A stretch of DNA of 64,000 nt, taken from an uncultured Bacteroides sp. (lineage in GTDB: Bacteria > Bacteroidota > Bacteroidia > Bacteroidales > Bacteroidaceae). The stretch covers positions 1 through 64,000 of the forward strand of contig CAMTPC010000001.1 in NCBI GenBank assembly GCA_947074295.1, given 5' to 3'. Position numbers and translations under genes: made by a program. The notes under the pieces were generated by a model. The model was not told where the DNA came from. It searched no databases and saw only the letters and a program-made list of their open reading frames with translations. Shown one piece after another: positions 38,617 to 48,891 of this stretch; the stretch's first letter is position 1, and each line of letters begins with the position of its first letter.

Positions 38617-39811
38617 ATTCTTTAATTTTTCTATATAGTGTGCGCTCAGAGATATTCAGGTCTTGAGCCGCACTTTTTCGTTTGCCATTGTGTTTGATCA
38701 GCGCTTTGCGTATCAATTCTTTCTCTGCCTCATCAAGCGATAAAGGTTCCGTTGAAATATATTCTGGATCTAGAATCTCGCCCTCATCCATAGGTTGCGC
38801 CTTCACTTTTTGTATAATGGCAGGTACATTACTTACTGGGGTCACTGTTTGCGGAACCATTGATACGGCCCCTCTTTCGGCCATAAGATCGTGAACCATG
38901 CTTTTAAGTTCGGCAACTTCCTTGCGCATATCAAAGAGCACTGAATATAAAATTTCTCGTTCGCTTTCGAAGCTTTTAGATGAGCTTCCAGCAGATACCA
39001 CAGTAGGAAATCGCTGTGTATTGATATCTGGAAGATATCTTTTTAAAATAGTTGCATCAATATCTCTATTGGTTTCTATTATAGAAATTTGCTCAGTAAT
39101 ATTCTTTAACTGACGGATATTACCTGGCCAAGGATAGACTAAAAGAAGCTGTTTGGCATCATCAGTGAGTTGTATAGAAGGCATACGATACTTTTCGGCA
39201 AAGTCCGCAGCAAACTTCCGGAACAATAACAATACATCGTCACCTCTTTCGCGCAGAGGTGGCACGATGATGGGTACAGTATTCAATCGGTAGTAAAGAT
39301 CTTCTCTAAACTTACCATCTTGAATGGCCTGTGTCAAATTTACATTAGTGGCTGCCACAATGCGCACATCCGTCTTCTGTACCTTTGACGAACCTACCTT
39401 AATAAATTCGCCACTCTCAAGCACACGCAGCAAGCGAGCTTGGGTCGGTAATGGCAGTTCGCCTACCTCATCGAGGAAGATCGTTCCACCATTTGCCTCA
39501 CCGAAGTAGCCTTTACGTTCGCCAATAGCACCAGTAAAAGCACCTTTTTCGTGCCCGAACAATTCGGAGTCAATAGTCCCTTCGGGTATGGCGCCACAGT
39601 TTACTGCTATATACTGTCCATGTTTACGCTTGCTATATTGATGAATAATTTGAGGAAAACTCTCTTTTCCAACACCACTCTCTCCCATTATCAGCACAGA
39701 TAGATCAGTAGGAGCTACTTGAATAGCAATATCTATATCACGCGACAACTCTTCTGAGTTGCCGATGATACCAAATCGCAATTTCACTTGTTGAATTTCT
39801 GCCTTTGTCAT
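38603..39811 (-). CDS. Sigma-54-dependent transcriptional activator without receiver domain
   Basis: 402 aa. The AAA+ domain comes almost at once (Walker A GESGVGKES at 43-51; the sigma-54 contact loop GAFTGA at 90-95; Walker B TIFLDEVGE), followed by a linker with a coiled stretch near residue 290 and a Fis-type helix-turn-helix at the C-terminus (KRKSAAQDLNISERTLYRKI). There is no phosphorylation domain, so control must be by a partner, by ligand or by amount. It overlaps lptE by 14 bases and follows pdxA by 26 bp. Targets cannot be read from the sequence. Confidence 0.93.
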   Translation of the reverse strand: MTKAEIQQVKLRFGIIGNSEELSRDIDIAIQVAPTDLSVLIMGESGVGKESFPQIIHQYSKRKHGQYIAVNCGAIPEGTIDSELFGHEKGAFTGAIGERKGYFGEANGGTIFLDEVGELPLPTQARLLRVLESGEFIKVGSSKVQKTDVRIVAATNVNLTQAIQDGKFREDLYYRLNTVPIIVPPLRERGDDVLLLFRKFAADFAEKYRMPSIQLTDDAKQLLLVYPWPGNIRQLKNITEQISIIETNRDIDATILKRYLPDINTQRFPTVVSAGSSSKSFESEREILYSVLFDMRKEVAELKSMVHDLMAERGAVSMVPQTVTPVSNVPAIIQKVKAQPMDEGEILDPEYISTEPLSLDEAEKELIRKALIKHNGKRKSAAQDLNISERTLYRKIKEYGLD

Positions 39812-39837
39812 ATCACAAACTATCCATTAAAAATCTA

Positions 39838-40935
39838 TTATAAATCGTCGTCTACAGTATCGAGCTTCAATTTATCGCTATCATCGCGCTTCTCATAATA
39901 TTGTTTGCGAAGCGGATGAGCTGTGGCCTCTGCATGGCGTTCACGGTTGCGATATACATCGATAGCTTCGTAAACAGCGCTACGGAAAGATGCTTCCGAT
40001 GCAATGCCTTTACCTGCGATATCATAAGCCGTACCATGGGCAGGTGATGTACGAATAACCGGTAAACCGGCCGTAAAGTTCACACCATCTTCCATAGCCA
40101 ATACTTTGAAAGGTGTGAGGCCTTGATCGTGATACATGGCCAGCACTGCATCAAAATGATTGAAGTTGCCCGATCCCATAAAACCATCTGCAGCAAAAGG
40201 TCCATAACAAAGTATGCCTTTCTTTGACATCTCTTCAATAGCAGGTCTTATGATTTCTTCTTCTTCCTTGCCCAGCAAACCACCATCACCCGAGTGAGGA
40301 TTTAATGCCAATACAGCTATGCGTGGAGCGCTAATGCCGAAATCTTGCTTCAGGGAACGATTCAAAATCGCTATTTTGTCTTGGATACGTTCCTTGGTTA
40401 TAGAAGCAGCTATATCCTTTACAGGAATGTGTCCTGTGACAAGAGCTACTCTGAAGTCATCCTTTAGTAGTATCATCAGAGATTTACTACCATCGCCCAA
40501 ACGTTGTTCAATATACTCAGTATGTCCAGCAAAAGCAAACTCTTCTGACTGTATAGTATTCTTATTGATAGGAGCTGTTACAATGACATCTATCAAGCCC
40601 TCCTTATATTCTTCCACAGCTTTCTCGAGAGCAGCAAGTGCAGCTTTACCTGATTCAGCATCAGCTTTCGCAAATTCGACCTTTACCTCATCATCCGTAC
40701 AGTTGACGATGCTGAGTTTATTGCTTGCAGCATCGGCAGCAGTATTGATGATGCTAAAGCTAGCCGTTATGTCCAATGCTTTTCTATGGTATGTGGCTAC
40801 CTTTGGCGAACCATATACAATAGGAGTACATAACTCCAGCATCGTGGGGTCTGCGAAGGTTTTTAATATCACTTCATAGCCCACCCCATTAATATCTCCT
40901 TGAGTGATGCCTATTCTTATTTTGCTATCTTTCAT
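39838..40935 (-). CDS. pdxA: 4-Hydroxythreonine-4-phosphate dehydrogenase
   Basis: 365 aa, slightly longer than usual because of a charged C-terminal tail. Pyridoxal phosphate synthesis by the DXP-dependent route. Characteristic segments: GITQGDINGVGYEV, VTAPINKNTI, FAGHTEYIEQRLG, LALNPHSGDGG, AMYHDQGLTPFK and RTSPAHGTAYDIAGKG with the metal-binding histidines. In line with the neighbouring operon genes (20 bp after DUF4837, 26 bp before the regulator). Confidence 0.96.
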   Translation of the reverse strand: MKDSKIRIGITQGDINGVGYEVILKTFADPTMLELCTPIVYGSPKVATYHRKALDITASFSIINTAADAASNKLSIVNCTDDEVKVEFAKADAESGKAALAALEKAVEEYKEGLIDVIVTAPINKNTIQSEEFAFAGHTEYIEQRLGDGSKSLMILLKDDFRVALVTGHIPVKDIAASITKERIQDKIAILNRSLKQDFGISAPRIAVLALNPHSGDGGLLGKEEEEIIRPAIEEMSKKGILCYGPFAADGFMGSGNFNHFDAVLAMYHDQGLTPFKVLAMEDGVNFTAGLPVIRTSPAHGTAYDIAGKGIASEASFRSAVYEAIDVYRNRERHAEATAHPLRKQYYEKRDDSDKLKLDTVDDDL

Positions 40936-40955
40936 GTATTGCTATTATTATATTT

Positions 40956-41975
40956 TTATTCTTCTATATTGACTTCTTCGCGTACAGGATTAGGATCCAA
41001 GGCACCTGGCAAACGTAATGTGTAGAGTGAAGACTCTAAATTACGCATCATATTGCCTTTTTTCTTATCGGGCGAGTACACAAATACTTCAGTAGTGATG
41101 ATTCTATTATTCTCTTTATCCAAACGGGTATGCGATACGAATGGGCCACCCATAAAATCGCCTCCACGCATACGCCAAAGACCACGCGCCTCTAAAGCAT
41201 ATTCGCCTTGTACATTTATAGGCTTCACTTCGGTAAACAATGAATCAGTGGACATGTATGAATCTGGGAATGAACCTGGAATATTAGCCTGCATGAATGA
41301 ATCACGCTTATGAATGAAATACTCTTTCGTGAAAGTATCCTTATCGGTATATGGATAAGAATAGATGACAAAGTTCTGATGTCCGGTAGCTGTATTGTTT
41401 GATGCCCAAAAGAAGTCATCTCCTACCTTTGATGTATTCAGCTCAGCTGGTAACCATATCTCTGAATCGAAATTCTCTTTGACGTAGTTATTAATATAGC
41501 CATTGTGTTTAGATTCAAGCGCAGCAATCTGACGGTTCATTTCAGCTTTGGTAAACAAATCTACTATTTGCTGCCCATTCTCTTCAACGAATTGTTCGAA
41601 TGATTGTCGGTCAGGGGCTTGTATAGTCAATATCAGCTGTGGTGAAGCATATACATTACGTGCTATCTTGAAGGCAGCTTTGGTATAAATATCCTTGATT
41701 TCCACAATGATGACGTTGCGAACCAATTTCATTGTAGAGTCAAAACTACTCATGGGGGTATGCATAATACGAAAATAGCGCTCTGATTGAGGCAAGCCAG
41801 GAATGTCTGTATTCAAGACATCGTATAAAGCTCTTCCTGCAGGGCTTTCCCATGTATCATGTCCAATTACTACTAAGATTTCATAAGGACGACCGCTAGA
41901 AGTATGATTGGTACCACACGAAGCGAAAATAAGTACAACTAAAATCAGGCAAACGTTTGATAGACACTTTTTCAT
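40956..41975 (-). CDS. DUF4837 lipoprotein
   Basis: 339 aa, lipobox IFASC with Cys20. The order SSGRPYEILVVIGHDTWESPAGRALYDVL and the later LTIQAPDRQSFEQFVEENGQQIVDLF match the Bacteroidetes-specific DUF4837 family. Function unknown; probably an envelope lipoprotein. It lies between rlmN (74 bp) and pdxA (20 bp). Confidence 0.85.
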   Translation of the reverse strand: MKKCLSNVCLILVVLIFASCGTNHTSSGRPYEILVVIGHDTWESPAGRALYDVLNTDIPGLPQSERYFRIMHTPMSSFDSTMKLVRNVIIVEIKDIYTKAAFKIARNVYASPQLILTIQAPDRQSFEQFVEENGQQIVDLFTKAEMNRQIAALESKHNGYINNYVKENFDSEIWLPAELNTSKVGDDFFWASNNTATGHQNFVIYSYPYTDKDTFTKEYFIHKRDSFMQANIPGSFPDSYMSTDSLFTEVKPINVQGEYALEARGLWRMRGGDFMGGPFVSHTRLDKENNRIITTEVFVYSPDKKKGNMMRNLESSLYTLRLPGALDPNPVREEVNIEE

Positions 41976-42049
41976 AAGAGTAGTATTTTAATATTTAACA
42001 AAGCTACGATAACTCGATATATATAGATTCATCTTGGTAATAATTTATA

Positions 42050-43084
42050 TTAATTGTTGTTATCCACAGCATTTTTTGCGGTGGACAACATGCCGCATGC
42101 CGCAAAAATATCTTCTCCACGTGAAGCACGAATTGTTGTATGCAATCCATGTGATGTGAGATAATCGCGGAATGAAGTCATAGTGTTTATATCTGCCCCT
42201 TCTAAATTAACACCAGGAATGGCATGGAATCGAATCAAATTTACACGGCAATCAAGGGGACGAAGTAGTTTTAATAACTCCTTGGCATAAGCCAACGAAT
42301 CATTAATACCTTTAAACATGATATATTCGAAGGAAAGACGGCGTTGTTTACTGAAGTCATAGTTCTGAAGCAAATCAACCATCTCTGTCATAGGAAAGGC
42401 TTTTTCGGCAGGCATCAACTCTTGACGCAATTGTTTGAAAGGGGCATGCAGACTTATAGCTAGGTGGCAATCGCTTTCTTCAATGAAGCGTTGTAAACCC
42501 TTACGGAGTCCGACGGTAGAAAGCGTGATGCGCTTAGGACTCCAGGCATAGCCATAAGATGAAGTTAGTATTTCGAGAACTTTCAAAACTTCATCTAAAT
42601 TATCAAGCGGTTCGCCCATACCCATCAAAACGATATTGGTCAATTTATCTCGCTCGGGCAATGCTTGTATCTGATTCAATATTTGATTGGCAGTGAGATT
42701 GGCTGTAAAACCTTGTTTACCAGTCATACAAAACTTACAATTCATTTTGCAGCCTACTTGCGATGAAACACATAGTGTTGCACGGTCATTATCAGGAATA
42801 TATACAGATTCGACAAACTGTGTCTCGCTAACTCTGTATAAATATTTGATTGTACCATCTATGGAAGGCATACTTTCGATTGGCGCATCCAAGCCTACAG
42901 TATAGTTCTCATTTAAGTCAGCACGAAATTTTAAAGAAAGATTGGTCATATCATCAATACTCTCAACTTTCTTCACATAAAGCCACGAGGCTATTTGCTT
43001 CGCGGTAAAAGAAGGCATCCCGATGTGCTTCACAACACTTTGCAACTCGGTCAGCGTCATTCCTAATAAAGGTATTTTTGCCAT
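42050..43084 (-). CDS. rlmN: 23S rRNA/tRNA adenine-C2 methyltransferase RlmN
   Basis: 344 aa radical-SAM enzyme with the CxxxCxxC cluster motif C112, C116, C119 (GCKMNCKFC) and the C-terminal methyl-carrier cysteine in AACGML (C330). It methylates A2503 of 23S rRNA and A37 of some tRNAs. MGMGEPLDN and ISLHAPFKQLR are further hallmarks. A -7 element TATTTTTG at 43115-43122 (minus) suggests its own promoter, in keeping with the terminator after the preceding foldase gene. Confidence 0.97.
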   Translation of the reverse strand: MAKIPLLGMTLTELQSVVKHIGMPSFTAKQIASWLYVKKVESIDDMTNLSLKFRADLNENYTVGLDAPIESMPSIDGTIKYLYRVSETQFVESVYIPDNDRATLCVSSQVGCKMNCKFCMTGKQGFTANLTANQILNQIQALPERDKLTNIVLMGMGEPLDNLDEVLKVLEILTSSYGYAWSPKRITLSTVGLRKGLQRFIEESDCHLAISLHAPFKQLRQELMPAEKAFPMTEMVDLLQNYDFSKQRRLSFEYIMFKGINDSLAYAKELLKLLRPLDCRVNLIRFHAIPGVNLEGADINTMTSFRDYLTSHGLHTTIRASRGEDIFAACGMLSTAKNAVDNNN

Positions 43085-43114
43085 ATATATAACAGTACAA
43101 AATAGAATTGACTA

Positions 43115-43122
43115 CAAAAATA
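43115..43122 (-). promoter_or_regulatory. -7 element of the rlmN operon promoter
   Basis: TATTTTTG on the minus strand matches TAnnTTTG; leader about 25 nt. Start of the rlmN to secG transcription unit. Confidence 0.5.
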
Positions 43123-43221
43123 GTCAAACTTATGCAATTCTATTATATATAACAAACTTGAATCGGAATTACTATGCAAATAATTGATATTTGACTTATT
43201 TTATAGTTGATGTGATGGTAC

Positions 43222-43257
43222 AAAAAAAGAGCCGCTTCAAACAAGAAACGACTCTTT
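43222..43257 (-). terminator. Terminator after the PpiD-like gene
   Basis: AAAGAGTCG/CGGCTCTTT stem on the minus strand (43226-43234 with 43249-43257, one U-G), followed by a seven-T run. Divides the minus-strand block into two units. Confidence 0.8.
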
Positions 43258-43282
43258 ATATTTTATCTATGATAAATTGTCC

Positions 43283-45424
43283 TTAGAAGTAAAGATAACG
43301 ACCATCTACTACACCGGCCTTCATATACAAATCATTCATCAGACGAGAAACGAAACGCACATATGTGCTTTCCAATTTCTGTTCTTCTGCTTTCTGATCA
43401 TAAGTTTCATTGATCTTATCTTCACCATAAACCTGAAGCACATATACACCAGCATTACCTTGAATAGGTGCACTCAACTGATTCAATTGAGCAACAGATG
43501 CATAAGCACTTACCATTGGCTCACTGCTACGCAATACAGAAACATATGCAGGAGCAGCAAATGTTACCATCTTCACAGAATCACTTACAGCATCTTTCAT
43601 TGCAGCATATTGAGCGAAATTTGAAAGGTTGGCAGATTTCATATCAGCAATAATTTTAGCCGCTTTTTTATCTTTCACGATCTCTGCACGTAGTTCATTT
43701 TGTACTTGGCGCAATGGACGGTATCCTTCTGGTGTGATACGTGACAAGGCTACTACTAAAAGACGATCATTATCACCACATTCATACAAGCCAGATACTT
43801 CCCCAGCCTTAGCCGCAAACGCCCATCTCAAAGCTTCTTTTGTTCCTTTCACGCTACCAATACCGTTTTCAGAGCTATAAAGATCATCTCTTTCAAGAAG
43901 ACGATAGCCTGATTCTTCAGCATTAGCCTCTAGCTGAGCCATAGTTGGGTTTGAAGCAACAAACTGGCTGAACTTATTATATTCGCGATTGTAAGTTTCA
44001 GAACTAAATACTACAGGTCTCTTGATAACAGCTACTTTGTATTTATCCTTAACATCACGCTTCTTTGTAACTTGAAGAATGATATTTCTTTGTCCCAAAG
44101 AAAGGTTAGAAATTTCATTAGGAGCCATTCCATTGATTGTAGAGATATACTTCACATCATTATCATCTGTAATCATAGCACCTTCATATTGCGAAGAAGT
44201 AAACCATATGTTCTCACCAGTCTGTCCATAGCGATTAGCTACTTCTGTAAAAGAGGCTCCACCACGTATAGCAGTATAGATGCTATCTGCTAAAGCCTGT
44301 GTCTTAGCAGGTGTTTCGGCCATTACCTGGATTTGACGGTATTCTACTGAATCAGCTGCAGCTCTCTTATCAACAACCTTGAAAGAATTAATTGTATTGT
44401 CAGCAACATTATAATAAGGGCCATAAGTGACACCTACCTTTGCAGTATCAATTCTTGTTGCGATATCGCGTGGGAAAGCTGAGCCATTATAGTAAAGATC
44501 TACATATGGATATTCAGAACCAGAAGCACCTACTACAGATCTATAATCATCAGCAGTAAAACGCAAAGTCTGTGTAGATTGTGCTACTTCATCTTCGATA
44601 GCAGCTCTATCTTCAGGGCTAGCTGTTATTTGTACATCAATATATTTAATATCGCGTGTTTCAACATATTGTCTAAACTGCTCTTTTTTCTTATTATACA
44701 GTTCTTTCAAATCCGATTCTTTCACTACCACTGCAGAATCAGGGACAGTATAGAAAGGAATACCTGCTAATAAAACATTTTTTTGATCTACACGTGCATC
44801 AAAAGCATCTTGAGCCTCAACCGGGTTTGATAAAAGTGCATTTGCAATGATTGATTGATATTTCTCCGCCAAACGTGACTGAATGAGGTTCTTTTCGATG
44901 AAAGACCAGTATTTATATAGAGAAGTATAATACTCAGCATACTGAGCTGGTATTTGATTGTTGGCCATTTTATCGTAATCTGCCAAGAACTTCATCAACA
45001 TGTCTTTGTCAAAAGCACCTGTTTGTGGATTACGAAAAGGGGTTTGTTGCAAAAGTGGATTAACACCTGCATCAACAATTGCCTTTACCTCAGCCTTAGA
45101 AACTGTAAGACCAAGTTTCTTTGCTTCGTCAGCGATAAGTTTATTATTTACATAATTACGCCACACTTCATCTTTGATTTGTGTCATCTGCTCGTCAGTC
45201 AACGACTGTTGTCCTGAACTCATTTTATAGATGTCACTATACTCTTCTACCAATGCTTGATATTCTTGTACGGATATAGCATCTCCATTTATTTCGCCTA
45301 CGTCGTGTGACTGGTGTGGCTGCAAAATCTTCCATGCGTCACCCGCAATGAAAGCAAACAATGCAAGGCCGATAACGATCACCAATATGGGACCCTTAGA
45401 TCTAATCTTCTGTAATGTTGCCAT
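43283..45424 (-). CDS. PpiD-like periplasmic foldase (SurA_N/parvulin family)
   Basis: 713 aa. One N-terminal membrane helix (residues 12-30) anchors a large periplasmic part. Residues 35-210 form the SurA-N-like chaperone domain (GDAISVQEYQALVEEY, LTDEQMTQIKDEVWRNYVNNKLIADEAKKLG); a parvulin-like domain with QIQVMAETPAKTQALADSIYTAIRGGASFTEV follows, and the C-terminus has a second helical part. It helps folding of proteins leaving the Sec channel. Length and layout match PpiD of Bacteroidetes. Whether it has isomerase activity is unclear. Confidence 0.9.
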   Translation of the reverse strand: MATLQKIRSKGPILVIVIGLALFAFIAGDAWKILQPHQSHDVGEINGDAISVQEYQALVEEYSDIYKMSSGQQSLTDEQMTQIKDEVWRNYVNNKLIADEAKKLGLTVSKAEVKAIVDAGVNPLLQQTPFRNPQTGAFDKDMLMKFLADYDKMANNQIPAQYAEYYTSLYKYWSFIEKNLIQSRLAEKYQSIIANALLSNPVEAQDAFDARVDQKNVLLAGIPFYTVPDSAVVVKESDLKELYNKKKEQFRQYVETRDIKYIDVQITASPEDRAAIEDEVAQSTQTLRFTADDYRSVVGASGSEYPYVDLYYNGSAFPRDIATRIDTAKVGVTYGPYYNVADNTINSFKVVDKRAAADSVEYRQIQVMAETPAKTQALADSIYTAIRGGASFTEVANRYGQTGENIWFTSSQYEGAMITDDNDVKYISTINGMAPNEISNLSLGQRNIILQVTKKRDVKDKYKVAVIKRPVVFSSETYNREYNKFSQFVASNPTMAQLEANAEESGYRLLERDDLYSSENGIGSVKGTKEALRWAFAAKAGEVSGLYECGDNDRLLVVALSRITPEGYRPLRQVQNELRAEIVKDKKAAKIIADMKSANLSNFAQYAAMKDAVSDSVKMVTFAAPAYVSVLRSSEPMVSAYASVAQLNQLSAPIQGNAGVYVLQVYGEDKINETYDQKAEEQKLESTYVRFVSRLMNDLYMKAGVVDGRYLYF

Positions 45425-45548
45425 TTTTAGTTAATAAAGTTTTATTTGTTTATTATTATTTTGTATTTCATATGATTGAGCGCACGAAGATACAAAAAAT
45501 GCCAATATACACTTGTGCGCAATCCAAAAAAATGCGGTTATAAACTAT

Positions 45549-46805
45549 TTATTCAATAATTTTCAATCGAACTAGTTCAATTTTAGTAGGCGAAGCTTTT
45601 ATAATCTTGAATTGATAATTATCTATTGTCACGATTTCGTGAAGCTTAGGAAAACTTTGATAATGATTCAATATCAATCCACCTACCGTCAAATATTCAT
45701 CAGACTCTGGCAATTCAAGATGAAACATTTCGTTTACTTTTTCTATTTCTAATCTACCAGAAATGACAAATTCATCATCAGCAATCTTCTTGCATATATA
45801 GTTCACATTGTCATGTTCATCCTCTATATCACCGAATATTTCTTCCATCAAATCTTCCAGTGAAACGATACCAGCCGTTCCTCCAAACTCATCAACAACA
45901 ACGGCAATTGTCTTTTTTTGTTGCATAAAAAGCTTCATTAGCTTATAGGCAGACATGGTTTCGGGCACTATAGGAACTTCTTTTATACATTCATTCCAAT
46001 TGACTGGATAGTGAAACATTTCCGACGAATGGATATAACCTATGATATTATCTATATTCACATCATAAACAATTATCTTTGAAATACCCGATTCAATGAA
46101 ACGATTCTTCAGTTCGGTTATTGATGTAGTCACATCCACTGCCACAACTTCTGTACGAGGGACTATACAATCACGGATCTTGATTGTAGAAAAGTCCAAT
46201 GCATTATGAAAGATCTTGACCTCGGTGTCCATTTCGTCCTCCTTCGCTGCATTATCTATACTATCTTGCAGGAAATAATCCAAATCGACTTTTGTGAAGG
46301 CTTTAGCTGTGGCATCTTTATTGATCTTCATACCAAACATACGGAAGAACAGGTAAGATATTCCAGATGTAAACTTAGAGAAGGGATAAAGAATGATATA
46401 GAAAAGGAATAGCGGAAGCGCAAATATATTGAGAATCAGATTGGGGTTTATCTTGAAAAGTGTCTTCGGCAAAAATTCGCCAGTTACCAAAATAACTAAT
46501 GTTGACAATATAGTTTGCACCAATACCATGGGGAATCCATCCGGAATGAAATTGCAAAGAAAACTATTAGTTATAATATCAGCCATTAAAATACCATAAA
46601 TGACTAGTGCCACATTATTACCCACAAGCATAGTGGATATAAAATTATTCGAATCTTTGAAAAAGATTGAAAGTATACGAGAAGATATACCATTCTTACG
46701 ATTGACTTCAAAACGTAGTTTATCAACCGACACAAACGCAATTTCGACTCCGGAAAAAAATGCCGAGAAAGCCATAGCTATCAAAAGGTATATGTATATA
46801 TTCAT
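45549..46805 (-). CDS. CNNM/CorC-family membrane protein (hemolysin-like)
   Basis: 418 aa: DUF21/CNNM membrane domain (about 1-180, with SGVEIAFVSVDKLR and GNNVALVIYG), a pair of CBS domains (about 210-330, IRDCIVPRTEVVAV and VVDEFGGTAGIVSLEDLMEEIFGDI), and a C-terminal CorC_HlyC transporter-associated domain. Members export magnesium or cobalt; the label hemolysin is historical. In an operon with lptC (16 bp upstream). Confidence 0.92.
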   Translation of the reverse strand: MNIYIYLLIAMAFSAFFSGVEIAFVSVDKLRFEVNRKNGISSRILSIFFKDSNNFISTMLVGNNVALVIYGILMADIITNSFLCNFIPDGFPMVLVQTILSTLVILVTGEFLPKTLFKINPNLILNIFALPLFLFYIILYPFSKFTSGISYLFFRMFGMKINKDATAKAFTKVDLDYFLQDSIDNAAKEDEMDTEVKIFHNALDFSTIKIRDCIVPRTEVVAVDVTTSITELKNRFIESGISKIIVYDVNIDNIIGYIHSSEMFHYPVNWNECIKEVPIVPETMSAYKLMKLFMQQKKTIAVVVDEFGGTAGIVSLEDLMEEIFGDIEDEHDNVNYICKKIADDEFVISGRLEIEKVNEMFHLELPESDEYLTVGGLILNHYQSFPKLHEIVTIDNYQFKIIKASPTKIELVRLKIIE

Positions 46806-46821
46806 AGCAGTATCATTCGTT

Positions 46822-47493
46822 TTATTCTACAATTGGATTTGAAGTTAAGGTATCAGTATGTATATGTTGTCTTGGCAACGGAACAGTATCTATAGGTTGC
46901 TGGGGCTGCTCTTCATCAACGTAAAATATACCCTTTATACTGTGTATTTGATACACCGTGAGTTGTTGATTAGAGTCAAATCCTTCTCCTTCAATAATTC
47001 TATCAGGTTGTTCTATCCGAATGAAACGATCAGAATAGACACGTTCGGTTACCTGATTCCAATAAAGCAACTCAGTAGTGAAGCGCTCACCTTTATGATT
47101 TTCTATTTCAACATTCCCCATTAGCTTCCAAAGCTTTTGGCGATCATAATAATAAGCGGTATCCGATTTTATACTTGCCTCTACATTATGTAGCGTATCA
47201 AACTGCTCCATATACATTCCTTTTTCAAAAGCCCAATGCGATGGTTTTTTACGATCATAAATAGACCATTCATCGGCTAAGATACGATAACGCACGACAC
47301 CTGAATCAGAAATGAATGTTTCGACGTCGTGAGTAACCATAGAGGGGAGTGAATCGCGTTCGTGGATAGCATCACCTGTATATTTCTTGTCCTTACCGCA
47401 TGAAGTAAACAATATGAGCATAGCAATTGCCCCAAAGACAACTGCTATGCTCATAATATTATAGTACGATAAGCTTTTCTGCTCGTCTGACAT
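46822..47493 (-). CDS. lptC: LptC-like LPS export protein
   Basis: 223 aa with a hydrophobic segment and lipobox-like LFTSC (Cys32), a long N-terminal region before it, and an LptC-type beta-jellyroll with ERFTTELLYWNQVTERVYSDRFIRI. LptC bridges the inner-membrane LptBFG and periplasmic LptA. The ATG at 47493 is kept because of the tight spacing (5 bp) to the upstream TPR gene, though an internal start at residue 14 would give a more standard signal peptide. Confidence 0.83.
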   Translation of the reverse strand: MSDEQKSLSYYNIMSIAVVFGAIAMLILFTSCGKDKKYTGDAIHERDSLPSMVTHDVETFISDSGVVRYRILADEWSIYDRKKPSHWAFEKGMYMEQFDTLHNVEASIKSDTAYYYDRQKLWKLMGNVEIENHKGERFTTELLYWNQVTERVYSDRFIRIEQPDRIIEGEGFDSNQQLTVYQIHSIKGIFYVDEEQPQQPIDTVPLPRQHIHTDTLTSNPIVE

Positions 47494-47498
47494 AAAAT

Positions 47499-48818
47499 TT
47501 ATCGAATAGTTGTAGTCTCACCGATCCAGCCGCCAACAGTAATATTGTCGCCTGCTTTATAACCTAACATAAATAGGTCCTTAGCTTCGGGAGTATATGC
47601 TTTATATGAATTGATTAGCTTGTTAGCTTCTTCAGTCACACTTGGATCTACAGCTTTTGCACGTTGCAATTTATCAATAGCCACAAAGAAAGTACATTTA
47701 TTCAACGCTGGTTCATCGCTCCATTTATAATTACCCGCATAAAGTGATGCAATCAGGATATAGGGTGCACCATAGTTTGGATTAAAACCAATAGCCTTGT
47801 TTGCATAGCTGCGAGCAGCACTCAAACGTTTGTCAGAAGCCAATACAGCAGCAGCTCTATAAGCTATATCTGCTTTCTTTGCATTATCAGATTCTAGTTC
47901 AATAGCTTCATCGAAAAACTTCACTGAGCCATCAACATCACCCTTTTTGAAGGCTGAAACAGCACATCCCATTGCTGCATCTACGCTAGGTTCAATACGA
48001 TAAGCATAAAAAGAAGCTTGCAGATAAGCTTCGCTTTCACGACAACCCATGATAGCCATGATGCGAACAATATCCTTCAAAGCATGCAAATCATTTTGAC
48101 TTTCTTCTACTTTTGGACCATAGATTTCCTGTAAAGATTCGCAAGTAGCAGCACCACTATTTACGAACAATCCATCCATGTTTGTTCTTACAGTTTGAAG
48201 GCCAGCCTTTACATTCTCTTTTGTTTCAGTAGCTATAGCTTCGTCAGCTAGCTCTGCACTCAAAAGATAATCTTTAATAAATTGTTCTTTGAACTTCTCA
48301 TCTTGTTTCAATCTTCTTGACGACATGTCAAGGAAATAGAACATTACGTTAGCAGATGAGTTACTCTTCTCAGCAGCAATAGATTGATTCAACCATTCGT
48401 AAGCTTGGCTAGGATTCATATTTGGTGCATATTGTATATAGTCCAAAGCCTTACCGCCAAGAGCTGCATCAGTTGAAAGAACTCTAGTTCCCTTCGCTAA
48501 AAATTCAGGAATATATTTGATACGAGTATCATGAAGAGCCATCAACTCATCAAAATATTTTTGATATTCAGCAGGATTATTTTTATTCGTTTCCAAGAAG
48601 TTTTTCAAAATAGCAAAACCATCGCGATATAAGTAAAAACGAAGTGTTGGACAGTTTTCCAAAACCATCTTCCATGGTTCGTATGCATCCTTAAAATTGC
48701 CAACCTTCACAGCCTCACTCGCCACACTGATATTTGCATTACAATCATTGTTTTGAGCCATCGCCACACCTGCACTACCCATCAAGGCAACTGCGGCCAA
48801 AAACATTTTAATCTTCAT
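47499..48818 (-). CDS. Exported tetratricopeptide-repeat protein
   Basis: 439 aa with a signal peptide (MKIKMFLAAVALMGSAGVAMA|QN). Several TPR-type helical pairs (KKGDVDGSVKFFDEAIELES, SAARSYANKAIGFNPNYGAPYILIASLYAG) and an N-terminal region with SEAVKVGNFKDAYEPWKMVLENCP. Periplasmic or outer-membrane-associated by inference. It lies five bases before lptC and 73 bp behind the FadL-like gene. Exact role unknown. Confidence 0.88.
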   Translation of the reverse strand: MKIKMFLAAVALMGSAGVAMAQNNDCNANISVASEAVKVGNFKDAYEPWKMVLENCPTLRFYLYRDGFAILKNFLETNKNNPAEYQKYFDELMALHDTRIKYIPEFLAKGTRVLSTDAALGGKALDYIQYAPNMNPSQAYEWLNQSIAAEKSNSSANVMFYFLDMSSRRLKQDEKFKEQFIKDYLLSAELADEAIATETKENVKAGLQTVRTNMDGLFVNSGAATCESLQEIYGPKVEESQNDLHALKDIVRIMAIMGCRESEAYLQASFYAYRIEPSVDAAMGCAVSAFKKGDVDGSVKFFDEAIELESDNAKKADIAYRAAAVLASDKRLSAARSYANKAIGFNPNYGAPYILIASLYAGNYKWSDEPALNKCTFFVAIDKLQRAKAVDPSVTEEANKLINSYKAYTPEAKDLFMLGYKAGDNITVGGWIGETTTIR

Positions 48819-48891
48819 TGTATGTTACTTTTTATTTAGTTTAATTATGATATTAGTCTATGGATTATATTCATTGCAGATAGTTAAAGTA

